DNA of 64,000 bases from an uncultured Psychrobacter sp. (GTDB lineage Bacteria; Pseudomonadota; Gammaproteobacteria; Pseudomonadales; Moraxellaceae), in contig CANMUI010000001.1 of the NCBI GenBank assembly GCA_947501045.1, positions 310,001 through 374,000 of the forward strand, given 5' to 3'. Shown here one piece after another: positions 10,255 through 20,200 of this stretch (positions are counted from its first letter, which is position 1; each line of letters starts with the position of its first letter). The position numbers and the translations under genes were made by a program. The notes beneath the pieces were generated by a model. The model saw only the letters and a program-made list of their open reading frames with translations, was not told the DNA's origin and did not search any database.

Positions 10255-10255
10255 T

Positions 10256-10789
10256 ATGAATATAAAACAACTGCCAGTCCTCATCACCTTAAGCATCACC
10301 ACTTTATGGTTAACTGGTTGTACGGATCGCATTGGTATTGCAGGAAAGGCGATGGATGATATCCGTAATTCACCTTCACAGCCTATTGAGCCACCGCCGC
10401 AAGCTGAGCTGGTAGAGGATTTTGTATACAGTGCAAGCCTAGTACGTAGTCCCTTTTTGCCACCCAGTCTTGTAAATGTACAAGATTCAGCAGTCTCTAC
10501 TGATGGCGTGCGTCCTGATATTACTCGAACAAAACAGCCTCTTGAACAGTATGAAATTGCCCAGCTGACTTTTCGGGGAATGGTGATATCGCCTGAAGGT
10601 CGGCAGTATGGACTAATACAGCGCCCAGATGGATCAGTTACTAGCGTTAAAGTAGGTGATTATCTTGGATTGAATGACGGTCGTATTGTTGAGATCACTC
10701 CAACCCAGATTAATTTGATTGAAATTGTGCCAGACAGCCGCGCAGGGTTTATTGAAAGACCACAATCGCTGGTTTCTCCTATAAGTTAA
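10256..10789 (+). CDS. pilP: Type IV pilus lipoprotein PilP
   Basis: PilP connects the inner-membrane PilN/PilO complex to the outer-membrane secretin PilQ. The signal peptide ends with the lipobox LTGC (Cys22). It is followed by a Pro-rich unstructured linker that binds PilN/PilO, then a beta-sandwich domain (about 90-170) with the conserved RGMV and VKVGDYLG patterns. The length of 177 residues is normal. It starts 1 base after the pilO stop, so it is translated from the same message. Confidence 0.95.
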   Translation: MNIKQLPVLITLSITTLWLTGCTDRIGIAGKAMDDIRNSPSQPIEPPPQAELVEDFVYSASLVRSPFLPPSLVNVQDSAVSTDGVRPDITRTKQPLEQYEIAQLTFRGMVISPEGRQYGLIQRPDGSVTSVKVGDYLGLNDGRIVEITPTQINLIEIVPDSRAGFIERPQSLVSPIS

Positions 10790-10816
10790 GTTGGCAGATT
10801 TTTTGAGGAATAAATA

Positions 10817-13156
10817 ATGACAGTACGCAGTAACAAGATAATGACGATGAATAACCGTATGTCCTCGACTTTTGCGATATCTGCATTAGCAATCAGTATG
10901 GTTGCTGTTAGCAGCAGCGCTTACGCTGAACCGCGCATCAATAACGTCTCTGTAGTACAGACAGCACCTGCTGTTACGCAAATGCGTCTCGGATTTAGCA
11001 GTGCACCTGTACTACCTTCTGCTTATCAGCTCGATAACCCAAGCCGTTTGGTTTTGGATTTTGAGCAAGTACAAAATGGACTTGCAAGCCGCTTTAACGA
11101 CTATAATATTGGTATGGTCAATGATGTTACTACTCTAAACAGCGATAGTACCACGCGCTTAATTGTAGGGTTAAAACAAAGCGGCAATTATACTACTGCT
11201 ATTGATGGTAACGATTTACTGCTTACTCTCACCGATCCCAGCCGTGTATTAGCCGCACAGACCGTGACTACGCCAGCAACGACTGCGATCATAACCCCTA
11301 TTGTTGAAACCAGTAGCGCAGGGGTTACTCCTATTATTGCCGGTGCTAATAATATCAAAGTAAAAGCGCCTGCTGATAATACTATGGTGGTACGTGTCAA
11401 CCCGCTATTGGATCCAAGACTTGCCTCCTCACAGGTGAGTAAACAATATAGCTATGATGGTCTGAGCGCTCTGAATTTTGCAGCAGGTAGTAATGGCGGC
11501 GGTGATATCAATATTATGCTTGCTAATGAAGCGATTCCTGTCGATGTACAGCGTCAAGGTAATAAGCTGGTAGTAAGATTGACAGGCAGTACCGTACCTA
11601 AAAACCTGTTGCGCCGTTTAAACATCAACAGTGGCTTAGTAGATAGTGTCGATACTAAAAACCAAGGTCAAAGTGGTGTCATTACTATCAATATGACTGG
11701 TGATTATGAATATCAGGCTTATCAATCAGGCAATCAGCTCAACATCAGCATCAATAAGCCTGAGCTCTTACGGGATCCGACGCTTGAAGAAAAAGTCTAT
11801 AACGGTGAAGCGCTATCTATGGAGTTTCAAGACGTTGAGATTCGTAGCGTTCTTGATATTTTAGCGCAGTTCACTGATATGAACATCGTTGCTAGCGACT
11901 CAGTAAGTGGTAACATTACGCTGCGTCTAATCAACGTACCTTGGGATCAAGCGCTCGATATCATCTTAAAAAGTAAGAATTTGGGCAAGCGTGAGAATGG
12001 CAACGTGATACTCATCGCTCCGTCTACCGAACTTGCTGAGCAAGAAGCACAAGAGCTTGCAGCTCAGCAAGCGGTCAAAGCCTACGCTCCGCTGCGCACT
12101 GAGTATATCCGTCTTAGTTACGCTAAAGCGGCAGATGTGCTAAATCTTATCTCACAAGGTAGCGGGCCTACGGGTAATAATAGCGCTCTTAATACCGATA
12201 CCGGCAACATTGATGATAATAATACGCTGCTGTCTAATCGAGGTACAGTCACCATTGACGAGCGTACTAATACGCTTATTGTTAAAGATGTGGCAGGCAG
12301 CATTGAAAATATTCATAAACTGATCAGCAAAATTGATATTCCTGTACGGCAAGTAATGATTGAGGCGCGGATCGTTAGTGCCTCTGATAGCTTTAGTAAA
12401 GAGATAGGCGTACGCTGGGGTATTTTATCTGATGGCGCGGCTAATAACCGCAATCTGCTGGTGGGTGGTAGCGATCAGACATTATGGGATCTCAAGGACT
12501 TCGATGTTGAAACCACAACGGTTAATGGGCAAACGGTCTCTTATCCATCCTACGATATCAGCCGTCCGCAAAATTTAAACGTAGATTTGGGTGTGAATAA
12601 TCCCGCAGGAAGTATCGCTTTTGGTCTGCTGGGTCTATCAGATTTTATGCTTGATCTTGAGCTCTCGGCTATGCAAGCAGACAATCGCGGCGAGGTCATA
12701 TCAACACCTAAGATTTTGACTGCTGATAAACAAACTGCCAAGATATCTTCAGGAACGCAGATTCCTTACCAGGAAGCCTCTGCCAGCGGTGCCACTACTA
12801 CCAGCTTTAAAGAAGCGGCTCTGAGCTTAGAGGCCACTCCAAATATCACGCCTGATGGCAAGATTGGTTTACAGCTAGAGATTACCAATGGCTCGCCAGT
12901 ATTTGGTAATGGCATTGTAGCTATTGCTGAGGACTCTATTTCTACCAATGTCGTTGTAGAAGACGGTCAAACCATTGTTTTGGGCGGTGTTTTCAAAAAT
13001 ACCACTAGAAATGGTGTTGATAAGGTACCTTTCTTAGGTGATCTGCCTTATATTGGCCGTGCATTTCGTAGAGATGTACGCGGTAACGAAAAAGAAGAAT
13101 TGCTCATTTTCATTACCACAAAGCTGATCAATGATGGCACTAGTCGTTTGAATTAG
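10817..13156 (+). CDS. pilQ: Type IV pilus secretin PilQ
   Basis: PilQ forms the outer-membrane channel through which the pilus passes. The order is a signal peptide ending near SSAYA (about 37), AMIN domains in the N-terminal half that bind peptidoglycan, a secretin/TonB short N-terminal domain (about 330-390, EFQDVEIRSVLDILAQF), an NolW-like N domain with a Ser/Asn/Asp-rich insertion (about 450-475), and the C-terminal secretin domain with VVVEDGQTIVLGGVF and VPFLGDLPYIGRAFR. It is 779 residues long. The AGGAATAA ribosome-binding site supports the start. It ends the pil operon, and a terminator follows. Confidence 0.97.
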   Translation: MTVRSNKIMTMNNRMSSTFAISALAISMVAVSSSAYAEPRINNVSVVQTAPAVTQMRLGFSSAPVLPSAYQLDNPSRLVLDFEQVQNGLASRFNDYNIGMVNDVTTLNSDSTTRLIVGLKQSGNYTTAIDGNDLLLTLTDPSRVLAAQTVTTPATTAIITPIVETSSAGVTPIIAGANNIKVKAPADNTMVVRVNPLLDPRLASSQVSKQYSYDGLSALNFAAGSNGGGDINIMLANEAIPVDVQRQGNKLVVRLTGSTVPKNLLRRLNINSGLVDSVDTKNQGQSGVITINMTGDYEYQAYQSGNQLNISINKPELLRDPTLEEKVYNGEALSMEFQDVEIRSVLDILAQFTDMNIVASDSVSGNITLRLINVPWDQALDIILKSKNLGKRENGNVILIAPSTELAEQEAQELAAQQAVKAYAPLRTEYIRLSYAKAADVLNLISQGSGPTGNNSALNTDTGNIDDNNTLLSNRGTVTIDERTNTLIVKDVAGSIENIHKLISKIDIPVRQVMIEARIVSASDSFSKEIGVRWGILSDGAANNRNLLVGGSDQTLWDLKDFDVETTTVNGQTVSYPSYDISRPQNLNVDLGVNNPAGSIAFGLLGLSDFMLDLELSAMQADNRGEVISTPKILTADKQTAKISSGTQIPYQEASASGATTTSFKEAALSLEATPNITPDGKIGLQLEITNGSPVFGNGIVAIAEDSISTNVVVEDGQTIVLGGVFKNTTRNGVDKVPFLGDLPYIGRAFRRDVRGNEKEELLIFITTKLINDGTSRLN

Positions 13157-13191
13157 ACTGAACTTAAAGAGACTAATAAAGTTTTTAATAG

Positions 13192-13220
13192 AAAAAGCAG
13201 GCCTAAGAGCTTGCTTTTTT
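13192..13220 (+). terminator. Rho-independent terminator after pilQ
   Basis: AAAAAGCAGG (13192-13201) pairs with CTTGCTTTTT (13210-13219), with one G-T wobble, an 8-base loop and a T-run. It separates the pil operon from aroK. Confidence 0.75.
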
Positions 13221-13325
13221 GTGTGCAGAGGTTTTGAAAATGGCTGTACACACAATAAATATAGCTTGTTACTAGCCAGAATATTAATGACGTTGTATGA
13301 TAGTTGATTTATCTGAGTGTGTATT

Positions 13326-13955
13326 ATGCGGGAGGAATTGCCATCAGTGTTCTTAGTTGGGCCGATGGGGGCAGGAAAGACCACGATAGGCCGACTGCTT
13401 GCTAAGCAGCTGGGACGCGAGTTTGTGGATAGTGATTGGTATATTGAATCGCAAACCGGTGCCGATATTGCTTGGATATTTGCCAAAGAAGGAGAGTCGG
13501 GGTTTCGTGCTCGTGAGACGCGTGCTATTGACGAGTTGACTAAGCGTCGGCAGATTGTGTTGGCAACTGGCGGCGGCGCGGTTATGTCTGCTGATAACCG
13601 AAAGTTCTTGCACGAGCGCGGTATAGTCGTCTACCTTAATGCACCCGTTGAGGTGCAAATAGCGCGCACGTCTAAAGATAAATCGCGACCACTGCTACAA
13701 AAGCCCAACCCTAAACAAATCTTACAAGATCTATATCATATTCGTGACCCGTTGTATCAACAGATAGCGCATATTATTTTGCCCACAGGTCATACGTATC
13801 CTCGGCATATGGTCAACAAATTACTGCAGCAACTTGAGAGCTTTTTTGAGTCTGAACATACAAGATCGATAATGGATACTCAAACAGAGACGATAAGCAA
13901 TACCGTGACCGATACCAATACTGCTTCAACGCTTAAACCTTCAGCGAATGAATAA
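13326..13955 (+). CDS. aroK: Shikimate kinase
   Basis: This cytosolic enzyme phosphorylates shikimate at the 3-OH with ATP in the aromatic amino acid pathway. It shows the Walker A loop GPMGAGKTT (about residues 12-20), the shikimate-binding Asp in DSDWYIE, the GFRxRE motif and the ATGGGAV loop. I chose the ATG at 13326; the frame also opens at a GTG at 13317, and a GGGAGGA sequence at 13330-13336 could instead serve an internal GTG at 13347, so the start is uncertain by a few residues. A Ser/Thr/Asn-rich tail of about 35 residues after the kinase core is longer than in E. coli AroK. It precedes aroB, as in many proteobacteria. Confidence 0.94.
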   Translation: MREELPSVFLVGPMGAGKTTIGRLLAKQLGREFVDSDWYIESQTGADIAWIFAKEGESGFRARETRAIDELTKRRQIVLATGGGAVMSADNRKFLHERGIVVYLNAPVEVQIARTSKDKSRPLLQKPNPKQILQDLYHIRDPLYQQIAHIILPTGHTYPRHMVNKLLQQLESFFESEHTRSIMDTQTETISNTVTDTNTASTLKPSANE

Positions 13956-14006
13956 GCTACAAGTCCTAAGCATACTAAGCGTAGATATAAAATATAGGAA
14001 GACCTT

Positions 14007-15089
14007 ATGGTAATGCCACTATTTAGCGACGGTTTAACCGTACATACTCAAAGCCATGATTATCCAATCATCATTCGAGCAAAAAGCACCATTGCTGAAC
14101 AAATAGCCCCTTATATCAGTGGACGACAAGTATTAATTGTCAGCAATGATACCGTCGCCCCTTTGTATCTACAACCTTTGCAAGAACAATTAGCGAAGCG
14201 CTTTACGGTCGCGGTTTGTATATTGCCCGATGGTGAGCAATACAAAAATCAAGCAAGCATCGATCAGATTTATGACGCATTAATGGCGCAGCACTTTAAT
14301 CGTGACGTCACTTTGATTGCGCTTGGCGGCGGCGTTATAGGTGATATGACAGGATTTGCGGCGGCAAGCTTTATGCGCGGCGTGAATTTTATTCAAATTC
14401 CAACCACGCTGTTGTCGCAAGTCGATTCAAGCGTTGGCGGTAAAACGGGTATCAATCATCGTCAAGGCAAAAACATGATTGGTGCCTTTTGGCAGCCGCA
14501 GATGGTGCTTGCTGATATGAGCACTTTGCAAACTTTGCCCGCGCGTGAGTTGTCAGCTGGACTAGCCGAGGTCATCAAATACGCTCTTATTATGGACAGC
14601 GAGTTTTTGACGTGGCTTGAGCAAAATTTGCCAGCGATGATGGCATTAGATTTAGCCATACTTGGCGAGGCGGTAAAGCGCTGCTGTGAGTACAAAGCCA
14701 CTGTTGTCGCGCAGGATGAAAGAGAAGCTGGTCTGCGAGCATTGCTCAATTTTGGTCATACCTTTGGTCATGTCATCGAAACTCACGAAGGCTACGGCAA
14801 CTGGCTACACGGTGAGGCCGTGGCTGCTGGCATGGTACAGGCCGCCAAGCTATCACAGAAGATGGGCTGGCTAAGTGTTGATGATGTAGAGCGTATCAAG
14901 CATGTGTTGAAGCTCGCCAACCTACCAACTGAGCCGCCGCCAATTGCAGTCGATACGGCTCTTGATTTGATGGGTCATGATAAAAAGGTAAAACAAGGAC
15001 AAATCCGGCTAATTTTGTTAAAATCGTTGGGGCAAGCTGTATTGACAGATGACTTCGAGGCGTCATTACTGACCGAGGTGTTGTCATAA
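14007..15089 (+). CDS. aroB: 3-dehydroquinate synthase
   Basis: AroB converts DAHP to 3-dehydroquinate, the second step of the shikimate pathway, using NAD and a divalent metal. The 360 residues contain the NAD-binding GGGVIGDMTGFAA motif, PTTLLSQVDSSVGGKTGIN, the metal ligands in the ALNFGHTFGHVIE and LHGEAVAAGM motifs, and a conserved MGHDKK near the C-terminus. An AGGAAG ribosome-binding site 5 bases before the ATG at 14007 supports this start, with a second ATG 6 bases later. It lies 51 bases after aroK and is probably co-transcribed with it. Confidence 0.97.
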   Translation: MVMPLFSDGLTVHTQSHDYPIIIRAKSTIAEQIAPYISGRQVLIVSNDTVAPLYLQPLQEQLAKRFTVAVCILPDGEQYKNQASIDQIYDALMAQHFNRDVTLIALGGGVIGDMTGFAAASFMRGVNFIQIPTTLLSQVDSSVGGKTGINHRQGKNMIGAFWQPQMVLADMSTLQTLPARELSAGLAEVIKYALIMDSEFLTWLEQNLPAMMALDLAILGEAVKRCCEYKATVVAQDEREAGLRALLNFGHTFGHVIETHEGYGNWLHGEAVAAGMVQAAKLSQKMGWLSVDDVERIKHVLKLANLPTEPPPIAVDTALDLMGHDKKVKQGQIRLILLKSLGQAVLTDDFEASLLTEVLS

Positions 15090-15182
15090 CTTATCCTACA
15101 TTGTGGTGCCGTGCTCTTCAATAGTGCTTATAGTAGATAGTAGACAATCAGCTGTTTAATCGTATTTTTCAAGGAACTATTC

Positions 15183-16217
15183 ATGGCAGCATCGAGCTCA
15201 ACGATTCGCTCCAAAACTATATCTCATCGTCGTCAGGCGCTTATCTGGCTTATGATGACCTTGCTGCTGGGCGTAGTAACGGCGCTCATTTGGATGTTTA
15301 GTCAGACTCCAGCGATTGGTGCCAAAATTGAAAATGCTCCTATAGCAACGCCGCAAACTCTCAGCACTGAGCTTGAACAACCTTTGTCAGTTGAGGCGTT
15401 GCATGAGCTTGATAATGATGTACAGCCTATTAACTTTGAAGACACTATCCGTGATCTGCGCAATTATCCTGATGAGTTCAAAGATAAGCGTTTCCTGCTA
15501 GCCAATAAGGGCAAGTGGACCGTTCAAGTTATGAATGTCGCTGAAAATCAGGTGATTGCAAGCTATCTAGATGGCCGTGAAGATCGCCAAAAATTCTCCT
15601 ATTTTCGCTATCGTGATGAAAATAACCAGCTGCGTTACATGCTTACGTATGGGCTTATGAGTAGCCCGCAAGAGGCAGTAGGGGCAGCTAAGTTGGTGGA
15701 CTTTGGTTTGCCTGCCAATGTACGGGTATTACCAGAGGAGATCAGTCGCTATGTCGGTATTATTGACAACTATGAGCGCCCTGATCCTATTAAAGACTTA
15801 AGTACTAAACGCTCACGCTCAGTTAGATTGCAGCCTACGGAACGCGAAGTGCCAGTACGTGAACCTGAAGTAACAACTGATTATGAGGATGGCTTTAATA
15901 GTGGGACGCCAAGCATTCGGCAGTCGACAAATACCGATGATACACTGACTCTTAATGAAGAGCGCATTGTTGCCAACGAAAATGCAGGGACAGCGTCTAC
16001 CAGTACAAGTGATAAAGCGGAGCCTGAGACTAGAAAACTACCCGTTGTACCTACGCCGCCAAAACCACCAAGTCTTACTGACAATACTAGTAAAAGCCCT
16101 ACTAACAGCGCTAATGGCCAAAACAATACCAGTACGGGTAATAGAGGTGCAAATACGGATGCTGCTAAAGACAATAATGATAGTATTAAAGAGTTGATAG
16201 AAGAAAAAGCGCCTTAG
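15183..16217 (+). CDS. SPOR-domain/DamX-like cell-division-associated membrane protein
   Basis: This 344-residue bitopic protein has a short basic cytoplasmic N-terminus, one membrane helix (about residues 19-41) and a periplasmic part. Residues 110-190 (KGKWTVQVMNVAENQVIASYL ... LRYMLTYGLMSSPQEA) resemble a SPOR domain, which binds denuded septal glycan. The last 140 residues are low-complexity (Ser/Thr/Asn/Pro-rich). The position directly after aroKB matches damX in enterobacteria and Pseudomonas, which supports the assignment. An AAGGAA ribosome-binding site precedes the ATG. The SPOR call rests on pattern and context, and the domain sits in the middle of the protein rather than at its end as in DamX. 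Confidence 0.68.
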   Translation: MAASSSTIRSKTISHRRQALIWLMMTLLLGVVTALIWMFSQTPAIGAKIENAPIATPQTLSTELEQPLSVEALHELDNDVQPINFEDTIRDLRNYPDEFKDKRFLLANKGKWTVQVMNVAENQVIASYLDGREDRQKFSYFRYRDENNQLRYMLTYGLMSSPQEAVGAAKLVDFGLPANVRVLPEEISRYVGIIDNYERPDPIKDLSTKRSRSVRLQPTEREVPVREPEVTTDYEDGFNSGTPSIRQSTNTDDTLTLNEERIVANENAGTASTSTSDKAEPETRKLPVVPTPPKPPSLTDNTSKSPTNSANGQNNTSTGNRGANTDAAKDNNDSIKELIEEKAP

Positions 16218-16271
16218 TGTTCCTAACCTAGGCTTGGTAATTAAAAGTATACTTGACGTTTGTCACTTTCT

Positions 16272-16305
16272 AGCTCGCTCTATTTAACGTAGGGCGAGCT
16301 TTTTT
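16272..16305 (+). terminator. Rho-independent terminator after the aroK-aroB-SPOR cluster
   Basis: AGCTCGCTCT (16272-16281) pairs with AGGGCGAGCT (16291-16300), with one wobble pair, and is followed by a T-run to 16305. It lies about 55 bases after the stop. Confidence 0.82.
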
Positions 16306-17234
16306 GTGGGTCAACGTTCACTTAAAAAGACTGGGCGCTTTTTTGCCGCTGTTGTCCTAACAGTAGTACAGTGCTGCTGAGAGGCTTCGTTTTCGAATAT
16401 AAGTTGTACAGCATTAAAATTGCTTACAGCTAGTAAGATTTGTATCAATAGCAGATTAGTATCGGTCTACTAATTTTATTTAGTAGCGACTATAGTCGAT
16501 AACATACAGCAAAATGTTTAATAAACCATGCCAATAGTATGGATATATTGAAATGACTATTACGGTCAAACTTCAATGAATTGCCAGAAAACAGTGGATT
16601 TTTCTACAAGCATTAACTAATATGAATAAGGGCGATGCTCTGTATGATTATCGTAAACGGTTATTTATTCCTTTAGTCGTTCATCCTACTCATAGTGTTT
16701 TAATCCTTGTCTACTGAGCTTTTATTATAGCCATTGTATTCAAGAGGTAATTATTGGCCGTATAAGCGCCAAGCTTATTTTCAAAGATTTTTGCAGTTAT
16801 ACGGTTATATATTTTTAGCGCTATTAGGAAGCTGTAATACAGAGTGTCTGATATTCAAATTCCATTGACCGTTATTTCATTAGATATTTAGTCAATTATT
16901 AATCAGAGTCGGTAGTATTTTTATAAAAACTACCAGTTGACAACGCCTATGAATAGTCATTAACAAGTTACTAGATTTAAGGACGTAAGTAGGTATTACA
17001 TTGAGAATTATTCCAGCTCATTACTACTGACGACCGATCATCTGCTTGTGGTTATATCTTTTTAGATAAAGGAGTCGTGATAATTTCACTACCTCTAAGA
17101 CGCTAAACCTATTTATTATAGTAGCTATTTAACAAGATATACGAATATCTATCATCAGCCCGTTCTGCTTGCGGCTTACAGTTTATGATCTGCATTGGAT
17201 ACATACACTGCCCGCTCATTTAAAAGGACTAGCT
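16306..17234. other. Long gene-free region upstream of gltB
   Basis: About 930 bases of AT-rich sequence hold no convincing gene. There is a perfect -35 hexamer TTGACA at 16937-16942 but only poor -10 matches 16-17 bases later. A 9-codon open frame begins with GTG at 17077 and ends at 17106, behind a good AAAGGAG (17068-17074); it could be a leader peptide or chance. A 31-codon frame at 16622-16717 has no ribosome-binding site. The region may be a long regulated 5' leader of gltBD or decayed sequence. Confidence 0.5.
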
Positions 17235-20200
17235 ATGTCAATGATTTCCTCTCAAACCCATTTGGCGACGCCAGATGACTTCTCTGACAACTGTGGCTTT
17301 GGCTTAATCGCTCATATTGAGGGTCAAGCCAGTCATGATTTGGTCAAAACCGCTATTCATAGTCTCAGCTGTATGACTCATCGCGGCGGTGTCGCCGCTG
17401 ATGGTAAAACTGGTGATGGCTGCGGCTTATTGCTAGCAACGCCTACTGAGTTTTTTAAAACTACTGCTAAAGAGCAGCAACTGTCTATCAGCGATAACTT
17501 TGCCGTTGGTATGGTTTTCACTAATGTAGATGCTGCCAAAGCACAATACAGTGAGCAAGTACTAAACGAAGAGATTAGCGCTCAAGGTCTAGAGGTTGCA
17601 GGCTGGCGTAAGGTGCCTGTCAATCTAGATATCGTCGGTGAGATTGGCCGTGAGACGCTACCTGATTTTAAGCAAATATTTGTCAGTGCTGATGAGAGTC
17701 TTGGTGCTGATGATTTTAATCGCAAACTGTTTGTTGCGCGCAAAAAAGCTGAGCAGCGCCTGACCCATGATGAGCTGTTTTATGTCTGCTCCTTAAACTG
17801 TCAGACCATCATTTACAAAGGTTTGGTGATGCCATCGGACTTGCCAGCATTCTTTTTAGATTTGCAAGATGAGCGTTTGGCCTCACACATTGTTGTGTTT
17901 CATCAGCGTTTCTCCACCAATACGCTGCCGCGCTGGCCGCTTGCGCAGCCGTTTCGCTACCTTGCGCACAACGGTGAGCTTAATACCATCACCGGTAACC
18001 GTAACTGGTCGGAGGCACGCACCCCGAAACTCAAATCTGATAAATTGCCCAATTTAAATGAACTTGCACCATTAGTTAATCGTACCGGTTCTGACTCTTC
18101 AAGCCTAGATAACATGCTTGAGGTGTTAGTGTCTGGTGGTATGAGTCTGTTTCATTCGATGTCGATTTTAGTACCGCCAGCGTGGCAAAACGTCGATAGT
18201 ATGGATATGGATCTACGCGCGTTTTATGAGTTTTACTCGCAGCACATGGAGGCGTGGGATGGGCCAGCAGGATTGGTCATTCAAGATGGGCGCTACGCCG
18301 TTTGTATGCTTGATCGTAACGGTTTGCGCCCGTCGCGCTGGGTCACGACGAAAAACGGTTATATTACGGTGGCATCAGAGATTGGTGTGTGGGATTATAC
18401 GCCAAAGGATGTACTAGCCAAAGGCCGCGTAGGCCCAGGTCAGATGCTGGTCGTTGATACCATGACCGGACAGATCTTAGATACAAAAATGATCAGCACT
18501 TTGCTCAAAAAGGCGCATCCGTATCGTAAGTGGCTACGCGAAGAGGCCACTCGTATTCGTGATGATGAGCGCTTAGAAGAAGAGCTTGCGGCAAAGGCGT
18601 GCCGCGGCGATAAGCTTAAATCCTTACAAAAGATGTATCACATCACTAATGAAGAGCGCACGGAGATCATTCGTCCCAACGCTGAAAATGCTCAAGAGCC
18701 TGTCGGTTCTATGGGCGATGATACGCCAATGGCGGTATTGTCGCAGCAGATTCGTCATGTCGGTGACTTTTTTCGTCAACAGTTCGCGCAGGTGACCAAT
18801 CCGCCGATAGATCCATTACGTGAATCTATTGTCATGTCGCTGCAAACCTGTCTTGGCGCGCAAACCAATCTATTTGCACCCACTGCCAAGGACGCCCACC
18901 GGATTATTTTATCGTCGCCGGTGTTGTCTGCCAGCAAAATGCAGCAGCTTGAAACCTTGGATGATCCAGCATTTAAGATGGCGCGCATTGATCTTAATTA
19001 TGACATTAGTATGCAGCTCTGTGAGGCGATCAAAGTGATTTGTGAGCAAGTTGCGAGCGCTATTCGTGCTGGCGATACACTGATTGTATTGTCGGATAAA
19101 GACATCCATCCTGATAAAGTGCCTGCCAATGCTATTATGGTAACGGGCGCGGTGCATCACTATTTAATTAGTGAGGGTATCCGTACCAATGCTAATTTAA
19201 TTATTGAGACGGGTTTGGCGCGCGACTCGCATCAAGTGGCGGTACTGATCGGCTTTGGAGCGACCTGTGTTTATCCATATTTAGCCTACGATGTTATCTA
19301 TGACTTGGTAGCGTCCGGTGAGCTATTAGGTGACCCTATTCAAGCACGCGTGAACTTTCGTAAGGGCTTAAATAAAGGCTTGCTCAAAATTTTATCAAAA
19401 ATGGGTATCTCAACCATCGTCTCTTACCGCGGCGCGCAGTTATTTGAGGCAGTTGGATTATCTGAGGAAGTGGTTGATTTGTGCTTCAAAGGCGTGCAAA
19501 GCCGTATTAAAGGCGCAACTTTTGCAGACCTAGCAGCCGATCAATTACAGCTAGCGGCCAATGCCTTCAAACGCCGAGCGCCACTTGATCAAGGTGGTCT
19601 GCTCAAATTTGTGTTTAACAAAGAGTATCATGCCTTTAATCCTGATGTAATCAACAGTCTACATACCGCGGTACGTACGGGGGACTATGACAATTATTTG
19701 CACTATGCCAATTTAGTTAATAGTCGTCCGGTAGCGACGCTGCGCGATTTGCTGCAGCTTAAAACTGATAAATCTATTGCTGTCGATCAGGTTGAGGATG
19801 TCTCTGAGATTCTATCGCGCTTTGACTCAGCTGGCATGTCACTTGGCGCTTTATCGCCTGAAGCTCATGAATCGATAGCGATGGCGATGAATACTATAGG
19901 CGGGCGCTCAAACTCTGGTGAGGGCGGCGAGGATCCAGTGCGTTACGGCACCCTGCGCAACTCCAAAATCAAGCAGGTAGCTTCAGGGCGCTTCGGGGTT
20001 ACGCCTGCTTATCTGCGCTCAGCTGAGGTCATGCAAATAAAAGTCGCGCAGGGAGCAAAGCCAGGTGAAGGGGGTCAGCTGCCGGGCGGTAAGGTTAATG
20101 CACTCATTGCGCGTCTGCGTTACTCAGTACCGGGGGTGACTTTGATCTCGCCGCCGCCGCATCATGATATTTATTCTATAGAGGATTTAGCGCAGCTGAT

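Noticed and set aside
15881..16174. Antisense frame in the SPOR-like gene
   Set aside because: It is a hydrophobic mirror of the Ser/Thr-rich tail and has no upstream start signals.
16622..16717. A 31-codon ATG frame in the gap before gltB
   Set aside because: There is no ribosome-binding site, no family resemblance and it is surrounded by sequence with stops in every frame.
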